A stretch of 64,000 nucleotides of DNA from NCBI RefSeq assembly GCF_000166775.1, contig NC_014720.1:2164501-2228500 (forward strand), written 5' to 3'. The position numbers were made by a program, and so were the translations under genes. The notes under the pieces are model-generated. The model was not told the DNA's origin, did no database searches, and saw nothing but the letters and a program-made list of their open reading frames with translations. This document shows positions 37,501 through 47,067 of this stretch, one piece after another. Numbering within the stretch: position 1 is the stretch's first letter; each line of letters begins with the position of its first letter. The DNA comes from Caldicellulosiruptor kronotskyensis 2002. GTDB lineage: Bacteria > Bacillota > Thermoanaerobacteria > Caldicellulosiruptorales > Caldicellulosiruptoraceae.

Positions 37501-37959
37501 TACAACGATTGTATTAAGACCATCAATAAAAGCTGTCATTTTTGGAGTTTTCTGAGGCTGAGATGTATAGATTTGCTCTTCACCTTCTATCAGCCAAACC
37601 TCTTTTGAACCGCTGATTCCTGAGATGAACCTGTCAACAGCAACATCTTTTGCTTCCCAGTTACCTTTTCTAACTATGATACCTACTTTTGTCACCTTTC
37701 CAGGAAGTTCAACTACTGCTTTTACACCAAAGTCATCTTTGGAAGTAAACTCATAAGCTTTGCCTTCTGCACCGACTGGCTCAACAGGCCATATCCACAA
37801 ATTCCAGCCTTGATAGTCTTCATTGTACCTGTAATAGTGGATGATGAGAGTTGTCTTTTCATTTGCTCTTAAAATAGAAATTGGAAAAATAAGAGTAGCA
37901 ATAAACAAGAATGTTACTAAACCAGCTATAAAACGTTTGCCTTTAAAATAGCTTATCAT
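34549..37959 (-). CDS. Secreted type I pullulanase (GH13) with N- and C-terminal binding modules
   Basis: It hydrolyses alpha-1,6 links of pullulan and branched starch outside the cell; 1136 residues. A signal peptide ([20 protein letters not shown]) is followed by a CBM41-like module ([21 protein letters not shown]), further beta domains, and the GH13 barrel. The type I signature YNWGYDP is near residue 566. Catalytic residues are the Asp in GFRFDLMA (near 685), the Glu in IYGEGW (near 714) and the Asp in VSAHDN (near 801). The last 120 or so residues ([20 protein letters not shown]) look like a CBM20-type module. The ATG at 37959 has GGGAGG 8 nt upstream; the longer frame to 38004 lacks one. 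A consensus promoter precedes it. There is no SLH domain. Confidence 0.93.
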   Translation of the reverse strand: MISYFKGKRFIAGLVTFLFIATLIFPISILRANEKTTLIIHYYRYNEDYQGWNLWIWPVEPVGAEGKAYEFTSKDDFGVKAVVELPGKVTKVGIIVRKGNWEAKDVAVDRFISGISGSKEVWLIEGEEQIYTSQPQKTPKMTAFIDGLNTIVVKLAKKADILSNNRTQGFKVTAFYEEVSIKKVEPVLPKINKNFKPEEAGYELIDGGTKVKFILKPGAGDFKFTDTSGKIDVYVSGTMNDWGGTASSEGKYKPLPAWKMTWNAEKGYYELVKELGKDGVVIGAKFKFTSWDGTSAKWYPDGMGNDKVIEELYTGNEKITKVDTFKITTEDELEPQVPYVVSKDGFKPTVAQARNILDNPKYYYKGNDLGCTYTKAYSAFRLWAPTAIGVILRLYDDYKTTKYKEYEMEQSVNGTWYLKINGDLKGKYYQYEVWHASNSITDDTIRKYVVPDPYSRATSANSERTLIFDPKDTNPVGWEKDTFVTLKNQEDAIIYETHVRDFTIDDSSGVRPEFRGKYLGFTQTGTKGPNGVKTGIDHLKELGITHVHLLPTYDFGSIDETNPDKGYNWGYDPVLYQNVEGSYATNPNTIARIKEYKQMVMALHKAGIGIIQDVVFNHTFQIGDAKLSIFDKIVPGYFYRKDKDGNYSNASGCGNEIATEKPMVRKFIIDTLTYLTKEYHIDGFRFDLMAAIDRVTMAKAQEEIRKINPSAVIYGEGWLAGSTPLDSSLRMEIGSFNQAGLHIGLFNDRIREAIRGNLDNESKGFMQGNYSFRLEDLKRGIQGGLGDFAADPDECINYVSAHDNLTLWDKLQKSVPNEPDYIKDKMGRLANAIVLTAQGVPFLHGGVEFNRTKYMNHNSYNAGDKINKYNWNLKVKWYNTFKYYQGLIALRKAHPAFRMTTAEDILKYLTFIQTPKGTLGFRLTYPKDTWNDIIVVYNSTKKVQEVTLPEGNWVVVANGDEVGTTPIKNLTNFVAGKALVAPISMFVAYKSNEFPQGFTKVTGKDPVLLESSSTVAVPKVYGNGNIEVTFKVKVPAGTDDDVIYLAGSFGKAGLSDWNPGDKDGAIELVRLQDGIYTVTVKLNAGETFEYKYTRGSWTTVEKGANKEEIENRKLTVKDEGGGKMIVNDTVLNWADK

Positions 37960-38074
37960 CTTTCTTACCTCCCAGCAAATTTGATAAGATTTTAAAACAA
38001 TCACAAATAAATAATAAATTTAAAAATCAAAAATACAATTTATTAATGCAAAGGTTTGCTTTTACTTTGTAATG

Positions 38075-38103
38075 ATTATATATCTTTTCATTAACATTGT
38101 CAA
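38075..38103 (-). promoter_or_regulatory. Consensus SigA promoter for the pullulanase gene
   Basis: Minus strand: TTGACA (38098-38103), 17-bp spacer, TATAAT (38075-38080). Both hexamers are perfect matches. The leader is about 110 nt. Confidence 0.82.
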
Positions 38104-38159
38104 TATGCTGCAATTTGAATAAATTAAAGACTTGAATTTATGAAAAGTAAATAAAAAAG

Positions 38160-38186
38160 GCAGTCTCCACTCACTGTGAAGACTGC
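38160..38186 (-). terminator. Terminator after the SLH protein gene
   Basis: Minus-strand GCAGTCTTCAC with GTGGAGACTGC around a 5-nt loop, then CTTTTTTATTT. It isolates the pullulanase gene from upstream transcription. Confidence 0.85.
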
Positions 38187-38218
38187 GTATAGAAAAGTTG
38201 CAAAATTTATTTTACTTT

Positions 38219-39862
38219 CTATTCCCATTTGAAAAATATCCTGAACAAAAGCTGAGCAGCTTCTGCACGAGTTGCAAACTTTCGAGGCAGTATTTGATTT
38301 TTGCTATTTCCTTTTATTAAATCATTTGCAACCAAAACAGAAACACTATCTTGAGCATACGTAGATATATCAGACGAATCAGAAAATTTAGTTGCAAGGC
38401 TACTTTTTGTTTTTACAATTGGTTTGTTTGCAACCTCCAATGCTCTTTCAACAAGAACCATCATATCTTGCCTTGTTATATAATCCTCCGGCTTAAACTT
38501 ATTCGCATAACCTTTTGCAATGCCAAGTACTTTTGCAATTGCAACTTCACGCCAGTAGCTGCTACCTTTCTTGACATCCTCAAAGTTCGAAGAATACTGA
38601 GCATCAAGGCCAAGAGCATTTACCAGCCACTTGACAAACTCTCCACGCTTTATATACTCTTGAGGTCTAAAACTATTTTTGTCAACACCACTTATTATAT
38701 TTCTTGCGGCCAGGGAAGACACAGCTTTTTCAGCCCACGAATAATTTTTCAAGTCGTCAAATTTTTTGGTAACATACCCTATTGCAAACTTGCTAAAACC
38801 ATTCACATTTGCAATCACACATTTCGATGTCCTTACATATTTACTATTTGATAAAATCTCTGCTTTCCTGTCCTCTTTTATATGAAACAAAACCAAGTTT
38901 TCAATACCGCTCAGCTCTTCTATTCCAGGAGTATAAGCAATAGATATTTTTATAGAATTTGTAAGTCTTTCAACATTCACCTTTTTCAAATCTTGATAAA
39001 ACCCAATTTCATATATTGGTCTTTTCCCAACTGCCGCACCAATCTCTGAAGGTATATTAGAATTTTCTACTTTTTTTATCAATATCTCTATTTGCTTGTT
39101 CTTGTCTATGTTCTTTTCCTTTAATAGGTCAGCTGGAAGTTTCAAATCTAATTCATCTGTATCAACTAAAACTTCCTGCACATCAAAAGAAGCTGTAAAT
39201 ACTTTCGATGGAAGCACAATATTGTACTGTACTAAAGGCTTGCTGTTTTTTAGATCCAACGTTAAAATTTTGTTTTTTGACACCTGCATCTGCAGCGCTT
39301 TTTGTACTAAAGACTCATCTAATCTAACGTCTAATCTTCCCTCTGACAGCTGATATATTTTGGGCCTAATTATCCCACTATTGTCAATCGTAATTTCAGG
39401 GAAAGCCTCTTTATCACTTTGTTTAATATCTTCCTTTTGAGATGATTGACTACCTATCTGCCTTTCAGCTTCTTTAAACTCAGGGGTTAAAATCTCAAAG
39501 GATGAAGAAGACAAAGATGGCTGTTTCCTTATTACATTGAAAGTTTTTATATCGACAATAGAACCTTTACCTGCCACAACTGTGTAAGTACCCTCAGGCG
39601 AGTCTGCTGGTAAAGTAAATTTGTCACTGAAGTTTTTCCCCTTCACTGTATTTATATAAAGTATGGTAGAATTTGGTCTCAGCACTTTGATAACGATCTC
39701 ATCAAACACTGTTTGCCCAGAAATTACAACGTCTTCACCTGGATTTTTATCAGGTATGGAATTTAAAATAACTTCCTGGGCAGAATATCCCACAGACAAT
39801 AAAGAGAACAAAAACACAAAAACAAGCAATATACTTGAAGCTATCCTTGTTCTTTTTTCCAT
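38219..39862 (-). CDS. Secreted SLH-domain surface protein
   Basis: 547 residues: signal peptide (residues 8-27), an Ig-like region (PDKNPGEDVVISGQTVFDEIVIKVLRPN), a Ser/Gln-rich linker, a beta-rich middle part with no recognised catalytic domain, and three C-terminal SLH repeats (about 365-547; YSWAEKAVSSLAARNIISGV, SYWREVAIAKVLGIAKGY and DSVSVLVANDLIKGN). SLH repeats bind pyruvylated secondary wall polymer, so it is anchored on the cell surface. It lies between GH53 and pullulanase genes and may hold enzymes or substrates at the wall (inference). AAAAGGAGG precedes the ATG. Confidence 0.88.
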   Translation of the reverse strand: MEKRTRIASSILLVFVFLFSLLSVGYSAQEVILNSIPDKNPGEDVVISGQTVFDEIVIKVLRPNSTILYINTVKGKNFSDKFTLPADSPEGTYTVVAGKGSIVDIKTFNVIRKQPSLSSSSFEILTPEFKEAERQIGSQSSQKEDIKQSDKEAFPEITIDNSGIIRPKIYQLSEGRLDVRLDESLVQKALQMQVSKNKILTLDLKNSKPLVQYNIVLPSKVFTASFDVQEVLVDTDELDLKLPADLLKEKNIDKNKQIEILIKKVENSNIPSEIGAAVGKRPIYEIGFYQDLKKVNVERLTNSIKISIAYTPGIEELSGIENLVLFHIKEDRKAEILSNSKYVRTSKCVIANVNGFSKFAIGYVTKKFDDLKNYSWAEKAVSSLAARNIISGVDKNSFRPQEYIKRGEFVKWLVNALGLDAQYSSNFEDVKKGSSYWREVAIAKVLGIAKGYANKFKPEDYITRQDMMVLVERALEVANKPIVKTKSSLATKFSDSSDISTYAQDSVSVLVANDLIKGNSKNQILPRKFATRAEAAQLLFRIFFKWE

Positions 39863-39883
39863 TACTAAAATCCTCCTTTTAGG

Positions 39884-39889
39884 ATTATA
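39884..39889 (-). promoter_or_regulatory. Possible -10 box for the SLH protein gene
   Basis: TATAAT on the minus strand 22 nt before the ATG and just ahead of AAAAGGAGG. It would give a very short leader. The -35 region is poor. Confidence 0.35.
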
Positions 39890-39910
39890 GCCTTATAAAA
39901 CCTTTAAAAT

Positions 39911-39945
39911 CTGCCCGGCAACCACTAAAAATAGTTGCCGGGCAG
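39911..39945 (-). terminator. Terminator-like hairpin after GH53
   Basis: Perfect 12-bp stem CTGCCCGGCAAC with GTTGCCGGGCAG, 11-nt loop. It is followed on the minus strand by ATTTTAAAGG, a weak U tract. Confidence 0.7.
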
Positions 39946-39953
39946 TTAAAACC

Positions 39954-42900
39954 TCATCGAAGATCAACAGGCTCAGCAAGACTATTTGGAACAGAAAGGC
40001 TTGTGTCAAATTTGTCAAATACAAATACTTTTACTCTGTAGTCAGTGCTCAGATAATCACTTACATTAAAATAGGCCTTAAAGTCTTCAGCTTCTACTAC
40101 ATCCTTTTCAACAGCAACAATTGAAACAGGAGTTGTCCCTTTTAATAGTTCAAACACTACAACTTCTCTGCCATCATGCTGAATACCTTCTGATTGTTTT
40201 ACCGTAACACTTGCAATAAGTCCTTTATCTTTTTGCAGGCTTGTATTTGAAATCTCAAATTCACTGTCAGCAACCTTGAAAAATTCTACATCGTCAAGGT
40301 TACACCATGTTCCTCCTGCATTCTCTGAATCTGAATAAAGCCCTATTGTAACGCGTCCAGTGGTAACTTTAATGTTAGCAATTACCATTCTATGCCATTC
40401 AGCAACCCATTTGGTTGGCATATTTATTCTCAGTTCTTCTCCACCATAATCTTTTACAAACAAGTAGTTAGCATTCTGACCGCCACCACCATTTGCAAAG
40501 GCTCTGAAGATGTATATACCATTTGGTATATTTTCAATTGTTTGATATGTGACCACCTTGTAAGGTTTGTCACTCCAGTGAGTAAGCTGCGCTGTCCCAG
40601 AATGCCCTCCACTTTCAGTTTTGACTGCATTTGTATTTCCTTCACTTATCCAATACTTTAGTCCTTCTTCAAAACTGTAATTTTTTACAAGGTTTTTGCT
40701 GTTGATAACTTTGACTTTGGCATACGCTTTTAGAGTCGTGCCTTCTACAGTACCAGTCACAGTAAATTCACCAATCGCTGAGTATTTACTTTCATCAATA
40801 GCTTCCCATGTAACATTTGCCTCAGATGATGTATCATCATCATAAACCACCATGACAGTTGGCGGAAGCTGTGGCTTTTGTCCTACCTCTGTTGTAATAT
40901 CTAATCTTTGAACACTCACTATATTCTTTTCGATATCTGGGTCTTGGCGATAGAACAGAACATCGTCTATTGCACACCAAAAACCTGAATCAGCAGCAAT
41001 TTCAAACGAAATTGTGCACTTTCCTGTTGTCACATTAATATCATTTATTTCAGCAGGTGTCCAAGCATCCCATGAAGCTGACTGTGGAATTTGTATTCTT
41101 ATCTCCTGTCCACCATAATCCTTTATTACAATATCACGTTTTTGAGCACTACCAGTATTAACAAACCATGCTTTTAATGTATACTTGCCTTGCCCTAAGC
41201 CTGTAATTGTTTGAGATATTACAAGATTGTATGGTGAGTTATACCAAATATTTAATTTCTTATTTCCTGAACGGACAGGAGCACTGCTATTTGCATTTGC
41301 TGCTCCAGTCTGCCCCTCTATATTCCAACCAGTTAAATCCTCTTCAAATCCAGGATTTTGTATCAGATTTGCTACTTTTACTTTTGCAACAGGTGTAACC
41401 TCACTTCCTTCAACATACCCGTAAACTTCAAAGCTACCAGCTTGAGCATATTTTGACGGGTCAATACTGTCCCATGTGACATCAACCTCTTTTGTAAGAC
41501 CATTGCTCAAAATGGCCGTGATTTTAGCAGGAAGTTTTGGCATCTCACCGGGAGCTGTTCCAACAACAACTGGTTTGTAACCTACGATCATAATGTTATT
41601 GAGCATCTTGAACACATACAGAGAATCCAAAGTATTCCCATTAAAATCAAACATAGCTTGGTTATCCCATCCATTTCCCTCACCTGTCTTCCAGCCAGCA
41701 CCTTCAACAGGTATCCAATCTGGCTCCCAATAGAATATGCCAAGTCCTTTGCCATCTGGAACTTGTGCTAAAGCGTTTGCAATGTTTCTAATAACCAGCG
41801 CTTGATTTTGGACTGATGGATCATATCCTGCTGTTGCAGCTTCTCTTGTGCCAAAGATATTATTCAGTCCATCTCCATTTTCTAAAGTGTATGCATACGC
41901 TGTTTCTGCAATAACTATCTCTTTGTTATATCTTTTGCTAATATCATTCATATTGTAGATTAAATCACTAAGCTTTCCATGCCAGTATGGATAATATGAA
42001 AGTCCAATTACATCAAATTCAACACCGCGCTGGGTCAAATTGTCAAATACTCTTCTGTATAGTTCATTGTCCCCTCCGTTTGCAAGGTGAATCATAATCT
42101 TTACCTGATTATCAGGTCCAGCAGCATCTTTTACACCTCTAATCCCTGCCTTTAGAAGCTCTGCAAAATTGTCATATCCTCCAGCATTTTCGCCCCATGT
42201 TTTCCCATCCGGCCAGAGCATACCGCCATTAACCTCATTTCCAACCTGAACCATGTCAGGAAGAGCACCTTGATCTTTGTACATTTTTATGACGTCATAA
42301 GTATACTGGTAAACTGCCTGTTTTAGTTCATCAAATGAAAGGTTTGCCCATGCTTTTGGTTTATCTTGTTTTCCTGGGTCTGCCCAAAAGTCACTGTAAT
42401 GAAAATCAAGTAATAGTTTCATACCTAAAGCCTTTGCCCTTTTTGCAATCACAAGCATATTCTCCGCACTGCAATTTCCTCCTCCCAATGGATTACCATC
42501 AGCATCTTTAGGGTCATTCCATATTCTAAGCCTTATCCAGTTAACTCCAAAATATTTCAAAATCTCAAGTGCATCCATCTGGACTCTGTTCAAATAGAAC
42601 TTACCACCACAATCTTCTATTTGTTTTAGCATTGACACATCTGCGCCCTTTATGAAAGTATCATCAACCATTCTGTATACCTTTAACTCCTTTATTGAAG
42701 CTGGCTCATTGTTTGGTGTTGAGGTGATTGTAACACGGATATACCTTATCCCTGAGGCAGGTGGTATGAACTTGTCATACTGTGTTTGTGAAGTGTCACT
42801 ATTGTTTGATTTGTCTACTAACACTGTCCACCTATTGTCATCTATTGAATATTCAATTTTATACTGATAGCTTCCATTACCATTAAAAACTACTTCAGTT

Positions 42901-43208
42901 GCAAAAAGGTTTGTATAAACATCTCCCAAATCAATCTTCAGCCAATGAATGCCTGCATCCTGTGCACTCCAAAAAGTAGTCTCATCACCGTCATTTGCAA
43001 GGGTTGCCGGATTTGTTGGGGCTTCACTGTCAGAAAAAATATTTTTGCCCACAGCTATATCAGTACCAATTGGGTCAACTTTTATCCCAATTTGCTTCTT
43101 TACCTGAGCTGAATTCTGGGCTAAGACCTTGGTTGGCAACAAAGGAAAAGCAAAAGTAAAAGAAATGACAAAAATGAGCAATACAAAAATGGTAAATACT
43201 CTTTTCAT
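39954..43208 (-). CDS. Secreted multimodular arabinogalactan endo-beta-1,4-galactanase (GH53)
   Basis: It cuts beta-1,4-galactan side chains of pectin. It has 1084 residues from the ATG at 43208 (GGGG with ribosome-like spacing; a longer frame to 43271 has none). Modules in order: signal peptide; an F5/8-type discoidin/CBM32-like domain (about 40-165, LANDGDETTFWSAQDAGIHWLKIDLG); GH53 catalytic domain (about 170-530; acid/base Glu in VQVGNEVNGG, nucleophile Glu in IVIAETAY; WIRLRIWNDP and LLLDFHYSDFWADPGKQ typical). Then two copies of an Ig-like (Big_4) plus CBM61-like pair (NLIQNPGFEEDLTGW ... and NLVKNYSFEEGLKYW ...), and a short C-terminal beta domain. It lies downstream of the LplABC-type importer. 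Confidence 0.92.
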   Translation of the reverse strand: MKRVFTIFVLLIFVISFTFAFPLLPTKVLAQNSAQVKKQIGIKVDPIGTDIAVGKNIFSDSEAPTNPATLANDGDETTFWSAQDAGIHWLKIDLGDVYTNLFATEVVFNGNGSYQYKIEYSIDDNRWTVLVDKSNNSDTSQTQYDKFIPPASGIRYIRVTITSTPNNEPASIKELKVYRMVDDTFIKGADVSMLKQIEDCGGKFYLNRVQMDALEILKYFGVNWIRLRIWNDPKDADGNPLGGGNCSAENMLVIAKRAKALGMKLLLDFHYSDFWADPGKQDKPKAWANLSFDELKQAVYQYTYDVIKMYKDQGALPDMVQVGNEVNGGMLWPDGKTWGENAGGYDNFAELLKAGIRGVKDAAGPDNQVKIMIHLANGGDNELYRRVFDNLTQRGVEFDVIGLSYYPYWHGKLSDLIYNMNDISKRYNKEIVIAETAYAYTLENGDGLNNIFGTREAATAGYDPSVQNQALVIRNIANALAQVPDGKGLGIFYWEPDWIPVEGAGWKTGEGNGWDNQAMFDFNGNTLDSLYVFKMLNNIMIVGYKPVVVGTAPGEMPKLPAKITAILSNGLTKEVDVTWDSIDPSKYAQAGSFEVYGYVEGSEVTPVAKVKVANLIQNPGFEEDLTGWNIEGQTGAANANSSAPVRSGNKKLNIWYNSPYNLVISQTITGLGQGKYTLKAWFVNTGSAQKRDIVIKDYGGQEIRIQIPQSASWDAWTPAEINDINVTTGKCTISFEIAADSGFWCAIDDVLFYRQDPDIEKNIVSVQRLDITTEVGQKPQLPPTVMVVYDDDTSSEANVTWEAIDESKYSAIGEFTVTGTVEGTTLKAYAKVKVINSKNLVKNYSFEEGLKYWISEGNTNAVKTESGGHSGTAQLTHWSDKPYKVVTYQTIENIPNGIYIFRAFANGGGGQNANYLFVKDYGGEELRINMPTKWVAEWHRMVIANIKVTTGRVTIGLYSDSENAGGTWCNLDDVEFFKVADSEFEISNTSLQKDKGLIASVTVKQSEGIQHDGREVVVFELLKGTTPVSIVAVEKDVVEAEDFKAYFNVSDYLSTDYRVKVFVFDKFDTSLSVPNSLAEPVDLR

Positions 43209-43329
43209 TTTTTGTTCCACCCCTTTATTGTCGTTTAAAAGCAGGCAAGAACTTGTTTCAAAAATTTGCATTTCACAACAAGTTACTTTATATTTAATTT
43301 ATAAAAATCCTTTATGCTCTATTTTCTAT

Positions 43330-43359
43330 CTAAATTAGCGTAGACTAAATTAGTGTAGA
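43330..43359. repeat. Tandem 15-bp direct repeat upstream of GH53
   Basis: CTAAATTAGCGTAGA (43330-43344) followed directly by CTAAATTAGTGTAGA (43345-43359), one mismatch. It lies 120 bp upstream of the GH53 start. Direct repeats are a common form of AraC-family binding site, so this may be a target of the YesN-type regulator at 48.9-50.5 kb (inference). Confidence 0.5.
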
Positions 43360-43404
43360 GGCTACCAGCAAACCATCCCGCTCTTCTGATCACTGGTAGC
43401 CTCT
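43357..43404 (-). terminator. Stem-loop after the LplA-type binding protein gene
   Basis: Perfect 12-bp stem AGAGGCTACCAG with CTGGTAGCCTCT, 24-nt loop, beginning 29 nt past the stop. No U tract follows, so termination may be partial with read-through into GH53. Confidence 0.55.
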
Positions 43405-43432
43405 TTCCTTTTCAAAAAACTATTCTATAAAT

Positions 43433-45022
43433 CTACTGATTTCTCTCCCTGAAGTACTGTTCAAGTTGTCTGAGTGCCTCAGCTTTAACCTTGTCAACAC
43501 CAGCTGCTTTGAGCTTCTTGTCAAGTGTTGCAAATGCTTCATCCACGTTCTTTACCATACCCAAACATATTGGATTATAATACTGTGTCATAACGCTATT
43601 AAGGTTTGCAATCTCTGTTTTTACCTTTGTCTGGTCAAGTGAGAATGAAGACAGTGGTGAGCTTACAAGTGCCTTCTTGATTGTGTTTCTGAGTGCAATG
43701 TAGTTATCATCCCAGCTTGCAAGTGGTAAGAACTGGTCTTTATTTGTGAACCAGAACCCTGCAGCATCTGGTGGATAAGTGTTGTTATCTGCTGTAACAC
43801 CTTTTGGCAAATCAATTTTGTTGTTTTTGATTATATAATTCTTGCCCTGAATTCCAAAGTAAACAAGATAGTTATAGGACTTTTCTTCCATAATCAGGTC
43901 AAGTGCCATAAGTGTTCTTTCAGCGTTTTTTGTCTTTGCAACAAGAGCAACACCATTGTTTATATATGGGTCTGCTGGTCTGTGTCCTCTTCTATCGAAT
44001 ATTGGGATAATCTCAACTTTCCAACCCTTGGCTTTTGCATTTGCAAGATTTGATTGTATATCTTGGCTGTTTCCAAATGCAACTGCAGACTTTCCTTGGT
44101 CAAACGCATCCTTGCTTCTTACTTTGTTAGCATAAGCGTTTCTGTTGATATATCCCTTGTCATACCATGACTTTACCTTCTCTGCTGCCTCTTTGAATGC
44201 AGGAAGTATTTCCTTATCCATAATATAGTAAACTTTTGGTTTTGTATCATATATTGTTGTGAAAAGTCCTGTACCGCCTGTTGATACTCTTGCAACATCT
44301 TCTAAGTAATCTGTTTTTTCAACCAAAAGTCTCCACATAACTGAGTTCAAATCATACTGGTTGTCCAAGTTCATTGGCATCATGCCTTTTTCATTCTTCT
44401 TTACTGCAGCAAGGAACGGTTCAATGTCATTATACTTTTTGATTGGTGGCAGCTTATATTTTTCTCTCAAATCTCCTCTTAAAATTACAACATCAGCTTT
44501 TCTGTCGGGTGTTGCAGTCGGAATCATGTAAATCTTGCCTTTTACCTTTGCCTCCTGCCATGCAACAGAAGGTGTTGCTTTGTAGTGTCTTGGCATGTAT
44601 TTTTTGATCATATCCATTGTTAGTTCCTTAAATCCACCTTTTGCAGCTTCCTGGAAGTAGAAGCACCAGTTTGCTGCGTACATCCAGTCAACATTTTCTC
44701 CAGATGCCAAAATAAGCGGATATTTGTAGTTCAAATCTCCCCATCCAATGTAGTTAATCTCCATTGTTGCGTTGATATCTTTTTGAAGCTTTTTGTTGAG
44801 TTCTTTCATAACGTTTGGAAATTCAGCCGGTGCATCACCTAAAAGATAACCAACAATCTTGACAGGTTTTGACACATCAATGCTCGGATCAAAACCGGGT
44901 GCAGTTCTTTTCGCCTTTGTTTGCGCACCAAAACCAACCACAAACATTGAAACTAAAACGGTCGAAAGTACAAAACATACTGTCAAAATGAACGATAAAA
45001 GCCTGAAGTTCTTTTTCATCAC
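43433..45022 (-). CDS. LplA/YtcQ-type extracellular oligosaccharide-binding protein
   Basis: 529 residues. An N-terminal signal (residues 6-32) without a clear lipobox is followed by a large type-2 solute-binding fold (KIVGYLLGDAPAEFPNVMKELNKKL, NRNAYANKV, and a long C-terminal DUF3502-like part). This subfamily pairs with LplB/YtcP permeases and imports uronate- or pectin-derived oligosaccharides in other Firmicutes. Here, next to GH53, galacto-oligosaccharides are the likely ligand (inference). GGGAGG lies upstream of the GTG at 45022; the next codon ATG is also possible. Confidence 0.9.
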   Translation of the reverse strand: MMKKNFRLLSFILTVCFVLSTVLVSMFVVGFGAQTKAKRTAPGFDPSIDVSKPVKIVGYLLGDAPAEFPNVMKELNKKLQKDINATMEINYIGWGDLNYKYPLILASGENVDWMYAANWCFYFQEAAKGGFKELTMDMIKKYMPRHYKATPSVAWQEAKVKGKIYMIPTATPDRKADVVILRGDLREKYKLPPIKKYNDIEPFLAAVKKNEKGMMPMNLDNQYDLNSVMWRLLVEKTDYLEDVARVSTGGTGLFTTIYDTKPKVYYIMDKEILPAFKEAAEKVKSWYDKGYINRNAYANKVRSKDAFDQGKSAVAFGNSQDIQSNLANAKAKGWKVEIIPIFDRRGHRPADPYINNGVALVAKTKNAERTLMALDLIMEEKSYNYLVYFGIQGKNYIIKNNKIDLPKGVTADNNTYPPDAAGFWFTNKDQFLPLASWDDNYIALRNTIKKALVSSPLSSFSLDQTKVKTEIANLNSVMTQYYNPICLGMVKNVDEAFATLDKKLKAAGVDKVKAEALRQLEQYFRERNQ

Positions 45023-45053
45023 AAAATCAACCTCCCTGATTCATTTTAATCTA

Positions 45054-45087
45054 TACCAACAGGCATTATAAAAAGCACCTGTTGATA
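45054..45087 (-). other. Stem-loop between LplC-type permease and binding-protein genes
   Basis: Minus-strand TATCAACAGG pairs with CCTGTTGGTA (one G-U) around a 14-nt loop, in the 73-nt gap before the binding-protein start. No U tract immediately follows. Confidence 0.6.
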
Positions 45088-45095
45088 CCATTTTC

Positions 45096-45974
45096 TTAAC
45101 CCTTCACAGCACCAAGTGTAATGCCTCTGACAAAATACCTTTGAACAAACGGGTACAAGAAAATTATTGGGCCTGTTGCAACAACTGTCATTGCAAGTTT
45201 TAAAGACTCTTTGGGCATATCAATTCTAACCACATTCTGCAGAATATTTGCCGCAACATTGACACTTGACAGGATTAAATACAATGTATACTGTAGAGGA
45301 TACAAGCTCTGTTTCTCGATGAACATCATCGGCGTCCACCAGTCGTTCCAGTAATTGAGAGCTATAAAAAGTCCAATAGATGCCAAAGCTGGTTTTGAAA
45401 GTGGCAAAACAATTCTCAAGAATATTGTAAAATCTCCTGCGCCGTCAATCTTTGCTGACTCTATCAAAGAGTCTGGAATAGAACCTCTGATAAAGTTGCG
45501 CAAGATTAAAATGTAAAACACATTGAAAAGTGGCACAAGTATCAGAACAAGTACGTTGTTTTTCAAATGATAGTAATTTGCCAATATTATATAGTACGGA
45601 GCAAGACCGCCGTTAAAAAGTGTTGTGAAGTACAGGAAAAAAGCCAATGCATTTCTATATTTCACATCTTTTCTGTACATAACATACGCAGCCATTGTGG
45701 AAAGAAACAACGACAAGCTTGTACCAACGCTTGTCACTATAATGGTTACCAAGTAAGCTCTGAAAATTCTTTGAGGGTTTTGGAAGATGAGCTTGTATGC
45801 ACTGAGTGAAAATTCTCTTGGAATTAGAGTGTAACCGTGATTTATGATATAGTTTTCTGAAGCAAATGAACTTACAACAAGCGCAACAAAAGGTATGAAA
45901 GTAAATAGTCCGATTATTGTTATGAATATATATCCGACAATGTTAAAGAGGATATAATCCTTACCCTTTCTCAA
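45096..45974 (-). CDS. ABC transporter permease, LplC/YtcP type
   Basis: 292 residues with six hydrophobic segments and the EAA loop SLIESAKIDGAGDFTIFLRIVLPLSKPAL, ending GITLGAVKG. It begins with TTG, with GGGGAG 6 nt upstream, 26 nt after the LplB-type gene. It forms the inner-membrane channel with the preceding permease. As in the other two importers of this window, no ATPase gene is linked. Confidence 0.9.
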   Translation of the reverse strand: MRKGKDYILFNIVGYIFITIIGLFTFIPFVALVVSSFASENYIINHGYTLIPREFSLSAYKLIFQNPQRIFRAYLVTIIVTSVGTSLSLFLSTMAAYVMYRKDVKYRNALAFFLYFTTLFNGGLAPYYIILANYYHLKNNVLVLILVPLFNVFYILILRNFIRGSIPDSLIESAKIDGAGDFTIFLRIVLPLSKPALASIGLFIALNYWNDWWTPMMFIEKQSLYPLQYTLYLILSSVNVAANILQNVVRIDMPKESLKLAMTVVATGPIIFLYPFVQRYFVRGITLGAVKG

Positions 45975-46000
45975 TGTTATCTCCCCTTTTATGTCAAGAT

Positions 46001-46921
46001 TTAGAACAGTGCATAGTCTTTATCATATCTTCTGACTATCCAGTTGACAAACATTATAATTACAAAGCACAGCACAGACTGATAAGCACCTGCTGCTGAC
46101 GCCATTCCAATATCCTGAACCTGCATGAGACTTCTGAATACAAGAGTGTCTATAATATCTGTATAGTCAAGCAAAAGACCGTTATTACCTATTATCTGAT
46201 AAAACATATCAAACTCGCCACGCAAAATTCTTCCAAGTGCAAGCAAAATCAATATTATCATTGTCGGTTTTAACATCGGGATTGTGATATAAAAGATTCT
46301 CTGGAAGATATTTGCACCATCAATTATTGCTGCCTCATAACATTCTTCGTCAAATCCCATTATAGCTGCAAGATATAAAACGCTTCCGTAACCTACCCAC
46401 TTCCATACATATAACATTGGCAAAAGGAAATACCAGTAAGTAGGATTTGAGTAGATATCTATAGGCTCACCACCAAGGTTTTTTATCAAGGTGTTAATAA
46501 GACCATAATCATAGTTGAAAAAGTTATACATCATAGCTGCCACAACAACCCATGATACAAAATATGGTAAAAACATTACAGACTGGATGAACTTTTTAAA
46601 GATTTTACCTGCAAGCTCGGCTATAAAAATTGCGCAAGCGACTGAAAATACTGTGTACGCAGCTAAAAAAGCTATGTTGTAAAGAATAGTGTTTTTTGTG
46701 ACAAGCCAAGCTCTGCCCGAAGCAAAGAAATACTCAAAGTTTTTGAAACCGTTCCATGGACTGAAAAGTATTCCGTCTCGATAGTTGAACTCTTTAAAAG
46801 CAAGAACAATTCCACCCATCGGTATGTAGGCAAACAGAATGTAGTAAATTGCTACTGGTAAGAACATGGCATAAAGTACCTTGTTCTTTTTTATTTCATA
46901 CCAAAAACCGTTCTTTTTCAA
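46001..46921 (-). CDS. ABC transporter permease, LplB type
   Basis: 306 residues, membrane-spanning. It carries the EAA loop CYEAAIIDGANIFQRIFYITIPMLKPT and the subfamily's QSVMFLPYFVSWVVVAAMMYNFF segment, ending with RRYDKDYALF. It starts with TTG preceded by GGGAG at 9 nt. It is the first gene of the importer operon; the two-component genes upstream end at their own terminator. Confidence 0.9.
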   Translation of the reverse strand: MKKNGFWYEIKKNKVLYAMFLPVAIYYILFAYIPMGGIVLAFKEFNYRDGILFSPWNGFKNFEYFFASGRAWLVTKNTILYNIAFLAAYTVFSVACAIFIAELAGKIFKKFIQSVMFLPYFVSWVVVAAMMYNFFNYDYGLINTLIKNLGGEPIDIYSNPTYWYFLLPMLYVWKWVGYGSVLYLAAIMGFDEECYEAAIIDGANIFQRIFYITIPMLKPTMIILILLALGRILRGEFDMFYQIIGNNGLLLDYTDIIDTLVFRSLMQVQDIGMASAAGAYQSVLCFVIIMFVNWIVRRYDKDYALF

Positions 46922-46982
46922 TTTCTGCCACTCCCTTTGTAGTGATTGAACAAATCATTTATTTTCGCTTCTTCTATTTCTT

Positions 46983-46988
46983 ATTATA
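46983..46988 (-). promoter_or_regulatory. Probable -10 box for the LplBCA/GH53 unit
   Basis: TATAAT on the minus strand about 62 nt upstream of the LplB-type start, after the kinase terminator. The -35 region is poor, as is usual for promoters needing an activator. Confidence 0.45.
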
Positions 46989-47067
46989 AAAGGTCAGTTT
47001 GAAATTCATATCAGACAAAATTAATATTTTCTTTGTAAAATTAAGATGATAAAAATTGCAAAAAATA

